From Microbulbifer sp. YPW1 (GTDB lineage: Bacteria > Pseudomonadota > Gammaproteobacteria > Pseudomonadales > Cellvibrionaceae), in assembly GCF_013367775.1 (NCBI RefSeq), contig NZ_CP055157.1, positions 1 through 64,000 on the forward strand: DNA of 64,000 nt, read 5' to 3'. Below are positions 18,912 to 27,169 of this stretch, one piece after another. Each line of letters begins with the position of its first letter. Positions within the stretch are counted from its first letter, which is position 1. The notes beneath the pieces were generated by a model that saw nothing but the letters and a program-made list of their open reading frames with translations, was not told the DNA's origin and searched no databases. Both the position numbers and the translations under genes were made by a program.

Positions 18912-20183
18912 ATGCTGAGCTGGGACGATATCGACACTCAAGCCAAACCCGAACCCAAAAAAGCCGAACCGCAACCGGTGCCGGGCGCACTGCAATCCGA
19001 GCAGCAGGCAGTCACCGAACCCGGCGCTAACTACCAGGTAGATAGCGCCAGCAGTGCCCCGGCATCGACCGCGGCCCAGGCGGGCTCCTCTTCTGCAGTA
19101 GAAGCCGCGCGCGCCGCAGTCAGCGATCTGGACCCGGCCCCGGGCCTCGAAGAACTGGAAATGGGCGCCGCCCGTATCCAGGTAGACGAGAAGCGCATCA
19201 TCAACTGCCGCGCCGACCTGAACCAGCTGGTACCGTTCAAGTACGACTGGGCCTGGCAGAAATACCTCGACGGCTGTGCCAACCACTGGATGCCGCAGGA
19301 AGTAAACATGAACAAAGACGTGTCCATGTGGAAAGACCCCAACGGTCTGACCGAGGACGAGCGTCGCATCGTGGAATACTCCCTGGGTTACTTCTCCACC
19401 GCCGACTCCCTGGTAGCCAACAACCTGGTGCTGGCCATCTACCGCCACATCACCAACCCGGAGTGCCGCCAGTACATCCTGCGTCAGTCGTTTGAAGAAG
19501 CCATCCACACCCACGCCTACCAGTACTGTGTAGAGTCTCTGGGCATGGACGAAGGCGAAGTCTTCAACATGTACCGCGAAGTACCGAGCGTCGCCAAGAA
19601 AGCCGCCTGGAGCCTTGCGCACACTGGCTCCATCAGTGACCCCAACTTCAAGACCGGCACCGTGGAAACCGACCAGGAACTGCTGCGCAACCTGATCGCC
19701 TTCTACGCCGTCACCGAAGGCATCTTCTTCTACTGTGGCTTCACCCAGATTCTGTCCATGGGCCGCCGCAACAAGATGACCGGCGTTGCCGAGCAGTTCC
19801 AGTACATCCTGCGCGACGAGTCCATGCACCTGAACTTCGGCATCGACGTCATCAACCAGATCAAACTGGAAAACCCGCACCTGTGGACCGAAAAGTTCCA
19901 GCAGGAAGTGACCCAGATGATCCTGGAAGGTATGGAACTGGAAGTAGCCTACGCCCGCGACACCATGCCTCGCGGCGTACTCGGCATGAACGCGGCCATG
20001 ATGGAGGAATACCTCCACTTCATCGCCAACCGCCGGCTCTCGCAGCTCGGCCTGAAAGAACAGTTCCCGGGCGCCCAGAACCCCTTCCCCTGGATGTCCG
20101 AAATCATGGACCTGCGCAAGGAGAAAAACTTCTTCGAAACACGGGTTATCGAATACCAGACTGGCGGTGCGCTGCAGTGGTAA
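18912..20183 (+). CDS. nrdB: ribonucleoside-diphosphate reductase, beta subunit (class Ia)
   Basis: Diiron tyrosyl-radical subunit, 423 residues. Residues 1-80 are a Pro/Ala/Glu-rich extension. The conserved core follows, with [11 protein letters not shown] and the DESMHLNF iron-ligand helix. It ends with the short NrdA-docking tail [15 protein letters not shown]. An AGGGGAG site precedes ATG. It partners NrdA at the membrane-free cytoplasmic complex and is the last gene of the operon. Confidence 0.97.
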   Translation: MLSWDDIDTQAKPEPKKAEPQPVPGALQSEQQAVTEPGANYQVDSASSAPASTAAQAGSSSAVEAARAAVSDLDPAPGLEELEMGAARIQVDEKRIINCRADLNQLVPFKYDWAWQKYLDGCANHWMPQEVNMNKDVSMWKDPNGLTEDERRIVEYSLGYFSTADSLVANNLVLAIYRHITNPECRQYILRQSFEEAIHTHAYQYCVESLGMDEGEVFNMYREVPSVAKKAAWSLAHTGSISDPNFKTGTVETDQELLRNLIAFYAVTEGIFFYCGFTQILSMGRRNKMTGVAEQFQYILRDESMHLNFGIDVINQIKLENPHLWTEKFQQEVTQMILEGMELEVAYARDTMPRGVLGMNAAMMEEYLHFIANRRLSQLGLKEQFPGAQNPFPWMSEIMDLRKEKNFFETRVIEYQTGGALQW

Positions 20184-20256
20184 ACCACTAAATGCATCGA
20201 CTGTAGAAAAGGATTTACTACAACGAAGAGTCGCTCACAGGAAGAGAGGTATTGAG

Positions 20257-20289
20257 GCGGATGTATCGCGAGATGCATCCGCTTTTTTT
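20257..20289 (+). terminator. terminator of nrdAB
   Basis: GCGGATGTATC (20257-20267) pairs with GATGCATCCGC (20272-20282; one G-U) across a GCGA loop, followed by seven T. Confidence 0.9.
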
Positions 20290-20393
20290 ATCTTTGAAAA
20301 AGCTGACCTTCGCGGACAACCTACTTCTAGATTAGTGCGTGTGTATATCTGCACACGCTTTTGAATACACTGTTATGCGAATTAGGAAATAGA

Positions 20394-20813
20394 ATGAAGA
20401 AAACAGTCGCAACTTTAACGGTGCTATTTGCACTAGTTTTCACGGGCATGATTGCATTTGGCGGCTTTCTTATATATCAAGAAATTCCTCAATATATCAC
20501 TAGCGACGTTAACGAATCACCAAGGTCAGATTTAAAATTTGAGGTGAGCGGGAAGTCCACGTCTTTTGAATTAACCAATGGGATTCCAGGTGTGATAATT
20601 CTAGTGTTAGGTAGCATTGGCTTAATATCAATGGTCTTCAAGCTTCCCGTAAAAGAAGTCTTAGGTTACCAAACCACGGGTGGTGGCAGAGGCGGCATGG
20701 GCCTTATGCTCAGGGAAAAGGTTTTATCACAAAATATATTATCCGTACCTTACCCTGTATGGCTTTTTCTCAAGCCGTTAGGCAGATTGGAGCCAGTCGA
20801 AGAAAGCGCATAA
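20394..20813 (+). CDS. small membrane protein, probable integron-cassette gene
   Basis: A 139-residue protein I do not recognise. Two hydrophobic helices lie at about residues 6-29 and 61-78. A polar, probably periplasmic, stretch of about 30 residues between them includes GKSTSFELTNG. The C-terminal half is Gly-rich then hydrophobic. AGGAAA precedes ATG at 20394; an in-frame ATG at 20361 is less likely. The DNA is clearly AT-richer than its neighbours. The TAA stop is the first triplet of an attC-like TAACAAGCGC, a hallmark of gene cassettes, and GTTATGC lies 23 bases upstream of the start. Confidence 0.7.
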   Translation: MKKTVATLTVLFALVFTGMIAFGGFLIYQEIPQYITSDVNESPRSDLKFEVSGKSTSFELTNGIPGVIILVLGSIGLISMVFKLPVKEVLGYQTTGGGRGGMGLMLREKVLSQNILSVPYPVWLFLKPLGRLEPVEESA

Positions 20814-20951
20814 CAAGCGCAAGCAGTACGCTACGGCCCTTCGGGCCTCCGCGGAACGCCCAACACCATGCACATTTTGTGCGGGTCGCTGCGCTCCCAG
20901 TTTCGCACAAAATGTGCATAGTATTGGTCGCCCCTGTTGTGGGCGTTAGAT
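20808..20951. other. attC-like recombination site (integron cassette)
   Basis: The element runs from GCATAAC (20808-20814, continuing CAAGCGC) to GTTAGAT (20945-20951, preceded by TGGGC), matching the inverse-core and core ends of attC sites (GTTRRRY exact). Inside lie GGCCC-TTC-GGGCC and a perfect 15-bp inverted repeat (20869-20883 with 20904-20918). Outer arms AACGCCCAACA and TGTTGTGGGCGTT pair with one bulge. The 144-base length is like Vibrio VCR sites. No integrase gene is in the window. Confidence 0.6.
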
Positions 20952-20971
20952 GCCTTGAGGAAGCCACGGTG

Positions 20972-21841
20972 ATGCTCCAAACAATTCTTGAAGACCTTGC
21001 ACGCGACTCGTCCGCGAGATTCCGCGACTCGCAGATCTTGGATATCCGTTTTGGTGAGGAGACCATTACAGATCTAGTACTACTGGAGCTAAAGCGTCTT
21101 TCTCCTCAGAATGTTTTGATCCTCCAGACATCAAAGGCCGCCGAAGCTAGTACGGGGACGGACTGGGAATGGTGGATCGGCTCCGATCGGGTTGGTTGGA
21201 CTCGATATGCTGTTCAGGCAAAGAAGATGAATTGGGACACTGAGAGATATAACAGCATCACCCAGCGTACCGGTTCGAAACTCCAAATTGACGTACTCGA
21301 TGCATTCGCCGCTAGCAATGGTGCAATTCCACTCTACTGCTTTTACAATTCAGCTACATCAACGGCCAAATCAGCTTGGAACTGCTGCAAAGCATTTGAT
21401 GCTCCGCAACTCGCATGTACCGTTACTCCCAGCGCAATTGTCAGGCCATGTATCTCAACTCGTGGTACAAAGAACTTTAGCTGGATGCACAGTCACATCG
21501 AAACGGTACCTTGGAGGTGCCTTACCTGCCCAACTACAACTAAACGCTACCAAAGGTGGGTAACTCCTGAGCCATTGGATGCAAATGAAAGTTCAGAAGA
21601 AGAAAAACCTTTAGATTCAAAGGTACAAAGAACTAATGTTCCTGATTCGCCTCCGAGACGCAGCGCTCACTACGAAACGCTACCGAGGGTCATTCGGGAG
21701 GCTCGCCAACGCGGAAGGCTCGAGCAATTTCCGTACGAGCTCTACGACGATAATCAGTCTTATCCGCGAAGAATTCTGGTGCTTGAATCTTCAGTGGAAG
21801 ATGAAGCGAGAGGCGGCGTCCAACACGGAGGTGAAGACTAA
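20972..21841 (+). CDS. predicted PD-(D/E)XK-like nuclease (DUF6615-type)
   Basis: A 289-residue protein, recognised only tentatively as DUF6615-like. The N-terminal 120 residues carry conserved-looking acidic and basic motifs: GEETITD (28-34), DWEWW (64-68) and VQAKK (81-85). This acidic-then-QxK spacing resembles a PD-(D/E)XK nuclease with the Gln variant of the last motif. A Cys/Trp-containing middle (ACTVTPSAIVRP, ETVPWRC) follows, then a low-complexity acidic linker near 215-235 and a basic tail. ATG at 20972 has GAGGAAG upstream. It begins 21 bases after an attC-like core site, and its stop directly abuts the ATPase start, so both are cotranslated. Confidence 0.62.
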   Translation: MLQTILEDLARDSSARFRDSQILDIRFGEETITDLVLLELKRLSPQNVLILQTSKAAEASTGTDWEWWIGSDRVGWTRYAVQAKKMNWDTERYNSITQRTGSKLQIDVLDAFAASNGAIPLYCFYNSATSTAKSAWNCCKAFDAPQLACTVTPSAIVRPCISTRGTKNFSWMHSHIETVPWRCLTCPTTTKRYQRWVTPEPLDANESSEEEKPLDSKVQRTNVPDSPPRRSAHYETLPRVIREARQRGRLEQFPYELYDDNQSYPRRILVLESSVEDEARGGVQHGGED

Positions 21842-23359
21842 ATGAAAATAAAATCCGTAACCGTTAACCGGTTTCGAAGCTACTCAAGCCCGGTGACGGT
21901 AAAGGTTGACGACCTTCTCGTTCTTGTTGGCCGAAACGACATTGGGAAATCAACGATTCTTGAAGCATTGGACATCTTTTTCAATGAAGGTAAGGGATGC
22001 GTCAAGATCGACAAGGACGATATAAACAAAGACTGCCTTACTCAAGGGCAGGATTGCATTGAAATCGGAGTCGAATTTACTGATCTTCCTGCAGATATCG
22101 TCATTGACGCCACGAACCAAACGACACTGCAGGAGGAATACTTACTAACGTCAGCGGGAACCCTGCATGTCATAAAGAGGTACCCAAATGCGGGAAAGGA
22201 AAAGGTATTTATTAAAGCCAATCACCCCGCAAACCCAGAATGTGCTGACTTACTTCTAAAGAAGAACGCTGACCTCAAGAAGATATTAGAAGCTGGCGGT
22301 TTTGATTGCCCGGATAAAACAAAAAATGCTGAGCTACGCAAGGCTATCTGGCGTGGGCAGGAAAACTTGCAGCTAAGCGACTGCGAAATTGAAGTTGCCA
22401 AGATTGACGCCAAGAGCATATGGGAGCAGCTCAAGGCGTATATGCCGCTGTACACCCTGTTCCAATCTGATCGAAAAAATAGCGATTCTGATGATGAAGT
22501 TCAGGATCCAATGCGAATCGCTGTTAGAGAAATACTCGGTGATCCACAAATTCAGGCAGACTTGGCGCAGGTCACGGACACGGTGAAGGCTCGTTTGGAA
22601 GAGGTGGCTCAGAGGACCCTGCAGAAGCTTGGTGAAATGAACCCAGCCATAGCCAATTCGCTTGATCCTCGACTTCCTGATTTTGCCACCCTGAAGTGGC
22701 CGGATGTCTTCAAGAACGTATCAATTACCGGCGATGACGATATCCCCATCAATAAAAGAGGGAGTGGAGTAAAGCGCCTCGTGCTGATAAGTTTCTTCCG
22801 TGCAGAAGCTGAGAGGAGACAAAATGAGGCTAACTTGCCCGATATTGTATACGCCATTGAGGAACCGGAAACATCTCAACACCCAGAACATCAGCGTGCA
22901 TTGACTGATGCGCTGATCGCTCTTTCTGAAGCGCCCAACACCCAGGTGTTGCTTACAACACACAGCCCCGAGATCGTAAAGCGTCTGAAGTTTGAGAACA
23001 TCATCCTGATTTCAGATCAGACTCCAGAGCGAGTCTCAACCGTTCTGGAGCATGAGCTACCTTATCCAAGCCTTAATGAAGTGAATTTTTCGGCTTTTGG
23101 AGAGGCTTCCTATGAATATCACAACGAACTATATGGGTTCATTGATGCAGAAGGACGATTCACGGAGTACAAAGCTGGTAAACCGCAGCGTCAGTACATT
23201 CGTCTTCGGCAGGATGGTTCTACAGTATCGCAGCAGATCGCTCTTACCGAGTACATTCGCCATCAAATTCATCATCCTGAGAACGACCAGAATGTATCGT
23301 TTACCGCAGAAGAACTAACAGAGTCGATCGAAGCTATGCGGTTGTTTCTCCAAGTTTGA
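21842..23359 (+). CDS. AAA/OLD-like ATPase with C-terminal HEPN-like motif
   Basis: A 505-residue RecF/OLD/SMC-type ATPase. Walker A is GRNDIGKST (30-38), a signature-like RGSGVKR is at 306-312, Walker B is IVYAIEEPETS (335-345) and the His switch is in LTTHSPE (371-377). The region 60-300 is the usual variable insertion. No TOPRIM nuclease domain follows. Instead the last 90 residues contain YIRHQIHHPEN (471-481), where Arg473 and His478 fit the Rx4H ribonuclease motif of HEPN domains with a polar residue after Arg. The start overlaps no base with the preceding nuclease gene (TAA then ATG). Together they look like a two-gene defence module. Confidence 0.75.
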   Translation: MKIKSVTVNRFRSYSSPVTVKVDDLLVLVGRNDIGKSTILEALDIFFNEGKGCVKIDKDDINKDCLTQGQDCIEIGVEFTDLPADIVIDATNQTTLQEEYLLTSAGTLHVIKRYPNAGKEKVFIKANHPANPECADLLLKKNADLKKILEAGGFDCPDKTKNAELRKAIWRGQENLQLSDCEIEVAKIDAKSIWEQLKAYMPLYTLFQSDRKNSDSDDEVQDPMRIAVREILGDPQIQADLAQVTDTVKARLEEVAQRTLQKLGEMNPAIANSLDPRLPDFATLKWPDVFKNVSITGDDDIPINKRGSGVKRLVLISFFRAEAERRQNEANLPDIVYAIEEPETSQHPEHQRALTDALIALSEAPNTQVLLTTHSPEIVKRLKFENIILISDQTPERVSTVLEHELPYPSLNEVNFSAFGEASYEYHNELYGFIDAEGRFTEYKAGKPQRQYIRLRQDGSTVSQQIALTEYIRHQIHHPENDQNVSFTAEELTESIEAMRLFLQV

Positions 23360-23513
23360 GGCGCAGGGAGAAGCGGCATCAACAAATGGGGTCAGATCAA
23401 CCTTTTGGCATCGCCCCCCCAATACAAAGATATGCCAATAGCTTCACTTGGCCACACTTTACCGACTACCGACGACCCTGAGCTCGCACTGATCACTGGA
23501 GAAGTAACCCGCA

Positions 23514-24101
23514 ATGACCGACAACAGCTGGGATAGCTATGCCGAAGGATGGGACAGTAATAGCGACGTCATCAGCTATTCGGAGCGCGCCTTCCGGTCC
23601 CTTACCGACACCCTGAACTGCAAAGGCGCCCGGATCCTGGATTTCGGCTGCGGCACGGGCCTGCTGACTGAACGTCTCTCTCCACTGGCAAGCAGCATCG
23701 TTGCCCTCGATCCATCGGGGGAAATGCTTGCCGTACTGGAGGCCAAGCAACTGGGCAATGTTACTACCATACAATCCAGCCTGACTCGGGAGCTGATCGA
23801 CAAGAACAGGCAACTGCAGGACAAGTTCGACCTGATCGTCGCTTCCTCCGCACTCGCTTTTGTCCCGAACTACACGGACACAGTACGACTGCTGGCTGAG
23901 CTACTGAATAACTATGGGCGCCTGGTTCAGTGGGATTGGCTGAGGGAGGACGGTAACGAAGATACCGGATTTACCCGCGAGGATATCGCAGCCGCTTTCA
24001 GGGACGCAGGCCTGTCCGACATCCAGGTAACCCTACCCTTCTCCATGGGAACAGGTGAAAACCGGATGGACGTGGTAATGGGCACAGGCACCTATCAATA
24101 A
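23514..24101 (+). CDS. class I SAM-dependent methyltransferase
   Basis: A 195-residue cytoplasmic methyltransferase with unknown substrate. The SAM-binding motif I is ILDFGCGTGLLTE (residues about 41-53), the acidic motif II is VALDPSGEM, and a later LIVASSALAFVPN matches motif IV. GGAGAAG precedes ATG. Its GC content is higher than that of the ATPase gene before it, so it may have a separate origin. It lies between the ATPase and a second attC-like core site. A small-molecule target is more likely than DNA because no DNA-recognition region is present. Confidence 0.82.
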   Translation: MTDNSWDSYAEGWDSNSDVISYSERAFRSLTDTLNCKGARILDFGCGTGLLTERLSPLASSIVALDPSGEMLAVLEAKQLGNVTTIQSSLTRELIDKNRQLQDKFDLIVASSALAFVPNYTDTVRLLAELLNNYGRLVQWDWLREDGNEDTGFTREDIAAAFRDAGLSDIQVTLPFSMGTGENRMDVVMGTGTYQ

Positions 24102-24138
24102 GACTATGTGGGCTCTGAGCAAGAATTTTCCGGTGAAC

Positions 24139-24260
24139 TAACCAGAACAAACATCCCGCTAAGATTGCTCCCCATTTATTGCGCTGAGACCGCAAAATAG
24201 CGCGACCTCCGCGAGAAAGCCTACACTGTGCCTCGGCTGCTCCTACTATGGGCGTTAGGT
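24139..24260. other. degenerate attC-like site
   Basis: The right end, TGGGCGTTAGGTG (24249-24261), is almost the same as that of the site at 20808-20951, with TGGGCGTTAG identical in both, and gives an exact GTTRRRY core (24254-24260). A TAAC at 24139 could be the left end. The interior has only short complementary pieces, so a worn site or a chance match is possible. Confidence 0.35.
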
Positions 24261-24295
24261 GACAGACCTACCCACGTTTAGTTTTGGGGAATGAC

Positions 24296-25015
24296 ATGTC
24301 AGAGAAGACAGTGAATGAAGAGGCAGCGCAAACAGTATCCCCTCGCCAGTGGATCAGATTGGTTGTGGTGTACCTCCTTATCCCGCTGGTTTTACTGATA
24401 TGCGGTGGGGATCTCGGTTGGTGGCAGGCGTGGCTCTATTCCCTACTGATCTTTGCCGCTGGTATAGGGGGGCGCATATGGGCGGAACAGCGACACCCCG
24501 GATTGATAGCCGAACGGCAAAATAGTGAAAATTTCCACAACGCAAAAGCCTGGGACAAAGTACTTGCTCCGCTGATGGCGGTGAGTCTCGTGTTCCCTAT
24601 GGTTATAGCGGCGGGGCTGGACCACCGCTATCACTGGTCCCCCGAATTCCCGCTATGGCTCATCGTGATCGGCTTCACCTTGATCGCCCTCGGATATGCG
24701 TTCGCTGCATGGGCACTGGCAGAGAACCGCTTTTTCTTCAGCGTGGTGTGCATTCGGGCGGATCGAGGGCACGTGGTGTGTGACAGTGGCCCGTACCGGT
24801 TTGTGAGGCACCCGGGTTATGCTGGAAATATTTTTCCACTGCTCGGTATTGTTCTTGCGCTGGGCTCGGCGTGGGCACTGATTCCTGCGGCGGTGGCAAC
24901 AATCATCACGGTGATTAGAACCGCACTTGAAGACCAGACGCTACAGGACGAATTGCCCGGCTACCGGGACTATGCACGACGCGTGCCCTATCGGTTAATC
25001 CCCGGGATATACTGA
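24296..25015 (+). CDS. isoprenylcysteine carboxylmethyltransferase-family membrane protein
   Basis: A 239-residue integral membrane protein of the ICMT/PEMT fold. It has about five hydrophobic segments (near 18-38, 42-60, 83-103, 112-137 and 175-200). The SAM-binding signature GPYRFVRHPGYAGN is followed near the C-terminus by LEDQTLQDELPGYRDYARR, both diagnostic of the family. Bacterial members methylate lipids or unknown small molecules. ATG at 24296 has GGGGA five bases upstream. It starts 36 bases after an attC-like core and may be a cassette gene. Confidence 0.82.
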   Translation: MSEKTVNEEAAQTVSPRQWIRLVVVYLLIPLVLLICGGDLGWWQAWLYSLLIFAAGIGGRIWAEQRHPGLIAERQNSENFHNAKAWDKVLAPLMAVSLVFPMVIAAGLDHRYHWSPEFPLWLIVIGFTLIALGYAFAAWALAENRFFFSVVCIRADRGHVVCDSGPYRFVRHPGYAGNIFPLLGIVLALGSAWALIPAAVATIITVIRTALEDQTLQDELPGYRDYARRVPYRLIPGIY

Positions 25016-25027
25016 GAGATCTGAGTA

Positions 25028-25212
25028 GTGGGTATCCCAAATCCGCATAATTGGGGGCCTGCCCTAGCCGTAGTTACCGTAATGTTCTTGTTAGGCTTTG
25101 TCTTTGCGCTGGCGATAATAAAAACCCGTATTTCCATGAATTCCTAGTTTTCGCAGGAACATTAACCGGCAGCATAACGGCTTATTATTTCACCAGCGGC
25201 AGAAATGCCTAA
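25028..25212 (+). pseudogene. frameshifted small membrane protein gene
   Basis: GTG at 25028 opens a 39-codon frame encoding a hydrophobic stretch (PALAVVTVMFLLGFVFALAI) and closes at TAG 25145-25147. The sequence then continues in another frame from about 25115 with HEFLVFAGTLTGSITAYYF to a stop at 25210-25212. Joined by a shift in the A-rich ATAATAAAAA tract, they give a coherent protein of about 60 residues with two transmembrane helices. A sequencing error or a natural frameshift are both possible. Only the first part would be made as it stands. Confidence 0.45.
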
Positions 25213-25318
25213 AGATCAGGTGAAGCACTTTAATATCTACAAATTGGGTCTTGTCGCCCAACCCCTTTAATACCGCTAGACTAAGCCAACGATTTAGCCC
25301 CGAAAGCGACGCCTCGAA

Positions 25319-25999
25319 ATGCCCTACGTACTGATTACCCTAGCCATAGTCGCCCTTATCGTCGCCCCCCAGCTGTGGGTACGCTTTGTACTGTGGCAGC
25401 ACTCCACGGAAATCGGCGATATGCCGGGCTCCGGTGCCGAACTGGCCAGACACCTGATCGAGCGCTACCAGCTCGACGGCGTTAAGGTGATCGAGGCCGG
25501 CAAGGACCAGAATTACTACTCGCCGGCGGAGAAGATCGTGGCGCTGAGCCCGGAGGTCTACCACGGCAAGTCGGTAACCGCAGTGGCGGTGGCCGCCCAT
25601 GAAGTGGGCCATGCGATGCAGTTCTGTCGCGGGGAGCCCATCTCCAAACTGCGGGACAAGTACCTGGGCCGGGCCGGGCAAATCCAGAAAATAGGCGGTT
25701 ATATCCTGATCGCCGCCCCTATTCTCACCCTGCTGATCAAGTCACCGGTGATATTCCTGTGGATTGGCGTGGTGGCGGTGATTACCATGCTCGCGTCCGC
25801 GCTGATGTATGTGGCGATACTACCGGAAGAGTACGATGCAAGCTTCAACAAGGCCCTGCCGATACTCAGGGAGGGCTACCTGCCGGAGCACCTGTTGAGC
25901 AAGGCGCACAGTGTGCTGAAGGCCTGCGCCCTCACCTATGTGGCCGGTGCCCTGCTGGATGTACTCAGGCTGTGGCGCTGGATACGATTTCTCAGATAA
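25319..25999 (+). CDS. zinc metallopeptidase, membrane-bound (YugP-like)
   Basis: A 226-residue inner-membrane peptidase of the Zn_peptidase_2 family. An N-terminal helix (residues 2-24) is followed by the zinc motif AAHEVGHAMQ, two hydrophobic segments (about 125-165), and EEYDASFNKA, whose Glu is the probable third zinc ligand region. Length and order match YugP-type proteins, whose substrates are unknown. The ribosome binding site is weak. It marks the return to typical GC and codon use after the accessory island. Confidence 0.88.
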   Translation: MPYVLITLAIVALIVAPQLWVRFVLWQHSTEIGDMPGSGAELARHLIERYQLDGVKVIEAGKDQNYYSPAEKIVALSPEVYHGKSVTAVAVAAHEVGHAMQFCRGEPISKLRDKYLGRAGQIQKIGGYILIAAPILTLLIKSPVIFLWIGVVAVITMLASALMYVAILPEEYDASFNKALPILREGYLPEHLLSKAHSVLKACALTYVAGALLDVLRLWRWIRFLR

Positions 26000-26021
26000 G
26001 CACCGTGGAGCCCGTTTTCCC

Positions 26022-27071
26022 ATGACCACCACTACCGGAATCAAAACCGCCATCATCGGCTACGGTTTTTCCGCCACCACCTTTCACCTGCCGTTTATCC
26101 TGAACCTGCCGCCCTTCCGCTTCACCGCGGTCAGCACCTCCAAGGGTGAGCAGGTGCAACAGCAGCACCCGGAGGTCGAGGTCTATGCCGATGCAGAGAC
26201 ACTGCTGACCCGGTGCGATGCCGATCTGGTGATCATCACCGCCCCCAATGAAGCGCACTTTGCCCTGGCCAAGCTCGCCCTGCAGCAGGGCAAGCATGTG
26301 GTGCTGGAAAAGCCCTTTGTTACCCGCGTCGAGCAGGGCGAGGAGCTGATCGCGCTGGCGCGGCAGCAGCAACGAGTGTTGAGCGTCTACCACAACCGCC
26401 GCTGGGACGGTGACTTCCTCACGGTAAAGAAGCTGATTGCCGATAACCGCCTGGGTGCGGTGCGCTATTTTGAAAGCCATTTCGACCGCTTCCGCCCCGA
26501 GGTGCGCAAGCGCTGGCGTGAGTCCGATGTAGAGGGTGGCGGCATCCTGTTCGATCTGGGGCCGCATATGCTGGATCAGGCGCTGCAGCTGTTTGGCCCA
26601 CCCACGGCGATCACCGCACAGGTAAAGACGCTGCGGCCACAGGCGGAAGTGGATGACTTTTTCCACCTGACCCTGCACTACCCGGAGCATATAGCTGTGT
26701 TGCGCAGCAGCCCCTTCTGCGCGGCGCCGAACCTGCGCTTTGAGGTACAGGGCGCGGCCGGGAGTTTTATCAAGCACGGCCTGGACCCGCAGGAAGATCG
26801 ACTGAAATCCGGCGAGCTGCCACTATCCGCAGGATGGGCGCAGGAGCTACCCGAACAATACGGACAGTTACACGCGGCCGACGGGGTTGCCACAATCCCC
26901 ACAGAAACCGGTGGCTACCAGCATTACTATCAGCAGCTGGCGAGTGCCATTCTGGACGGCAGCGAGGCACCGGTAAGCGCGGAGCAGGCCCTGTGGAATA
27001 TCCGCTTGATCCATCTGGCGCGGCAAAGTGCGGCCAGTGGCCAAACGATTCAGGTTGATAGCAATCGATAG
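26022..27071 (+). CDS. Gfo/Idh/MocA-family oxidoreductase
   Basis: A 349-residue NAD(P)-dependent oxidoreductase. The N-terminal Rossmann domain has AIIGYGFSATTFHLPF. The family motif EKPFVTRVEQGEEL follows, then VYHNRRWDGDF and the C-terminal domain with GGGILFDLGPHMLDQAL. It resembles E. coli YdgJ/YhhX. The substrate is unknown, probably a sugar or inositol-like compound. ATG at 26022 was chosen because the frame upstream overlaps the preceding gene without family similarity. Confidence 0.9.
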   Translation: MTTTTGIKTAIIGYGFSATTFHLPFILNLPPFRFTAVSTSKGEQVQQQHPEVEVYADAETLLTRCDADLVIITAPNEAHFALAKLALQQGKHVVLEKPFVTRVEQGEELIALARQQQRVLSVYHNRRWDGDFLTVKKLIADNRLGAVRYFESHFDRFRPEVRKRWRESDVEGGGILFDLGPHMLDQALQLFGPPTAITAQVKTLRPQAEVDDFFHLTLHYPEHIAVLRSSPFCAAPNLRFEVQGAAGSFIKHGLDPQEDRLKSGELPLSAGWAQELPEQYGQLHAADGVATIPTETGGYQHYYQQLASAILDGSEAPVSAEQALWNIRLIHLARQSAASGQTIQVDSNR

Positions 27072-27169
27072 CGGCCAGTAGCTTCGCGAAGAAAGCTCGA
27101 CCGGGACGATAAAGCGCCCGACTCACGTGGTCCCAGCCATACAACTAACTACCCAAACATGCGGTCTCT

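Noticed and set aside
15800..18937. A 1045-codon open frame on the minus strand opposite nrdA
   Set aside because: It is antisense to the clearly functional nrdA and exists because of high-GC codon bias; its product has no recognisable motif.
18804..20018. A 404-codon minus-strand frame opposite nrdB
   Set aside because: Antisense shadow of nrdB, with no motif and no ribosome binding site of note.
21300..21560. Possible frameshift in the nuclease-like gene, because the middle part is Ser/Thr/Cys-rich
   Set aside because: The frame stays open with conserved-looking Trp, Cys and Pro motifs and ends exactly at the ATPase start, so it appears intact.
23384..23402. AAATGGGGTCAGATCAACC, like sequence often seen beside REP-associated transposases
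   Set aside because: A single short match with no transposase or partner repeat in view; too little to call a mobile element.
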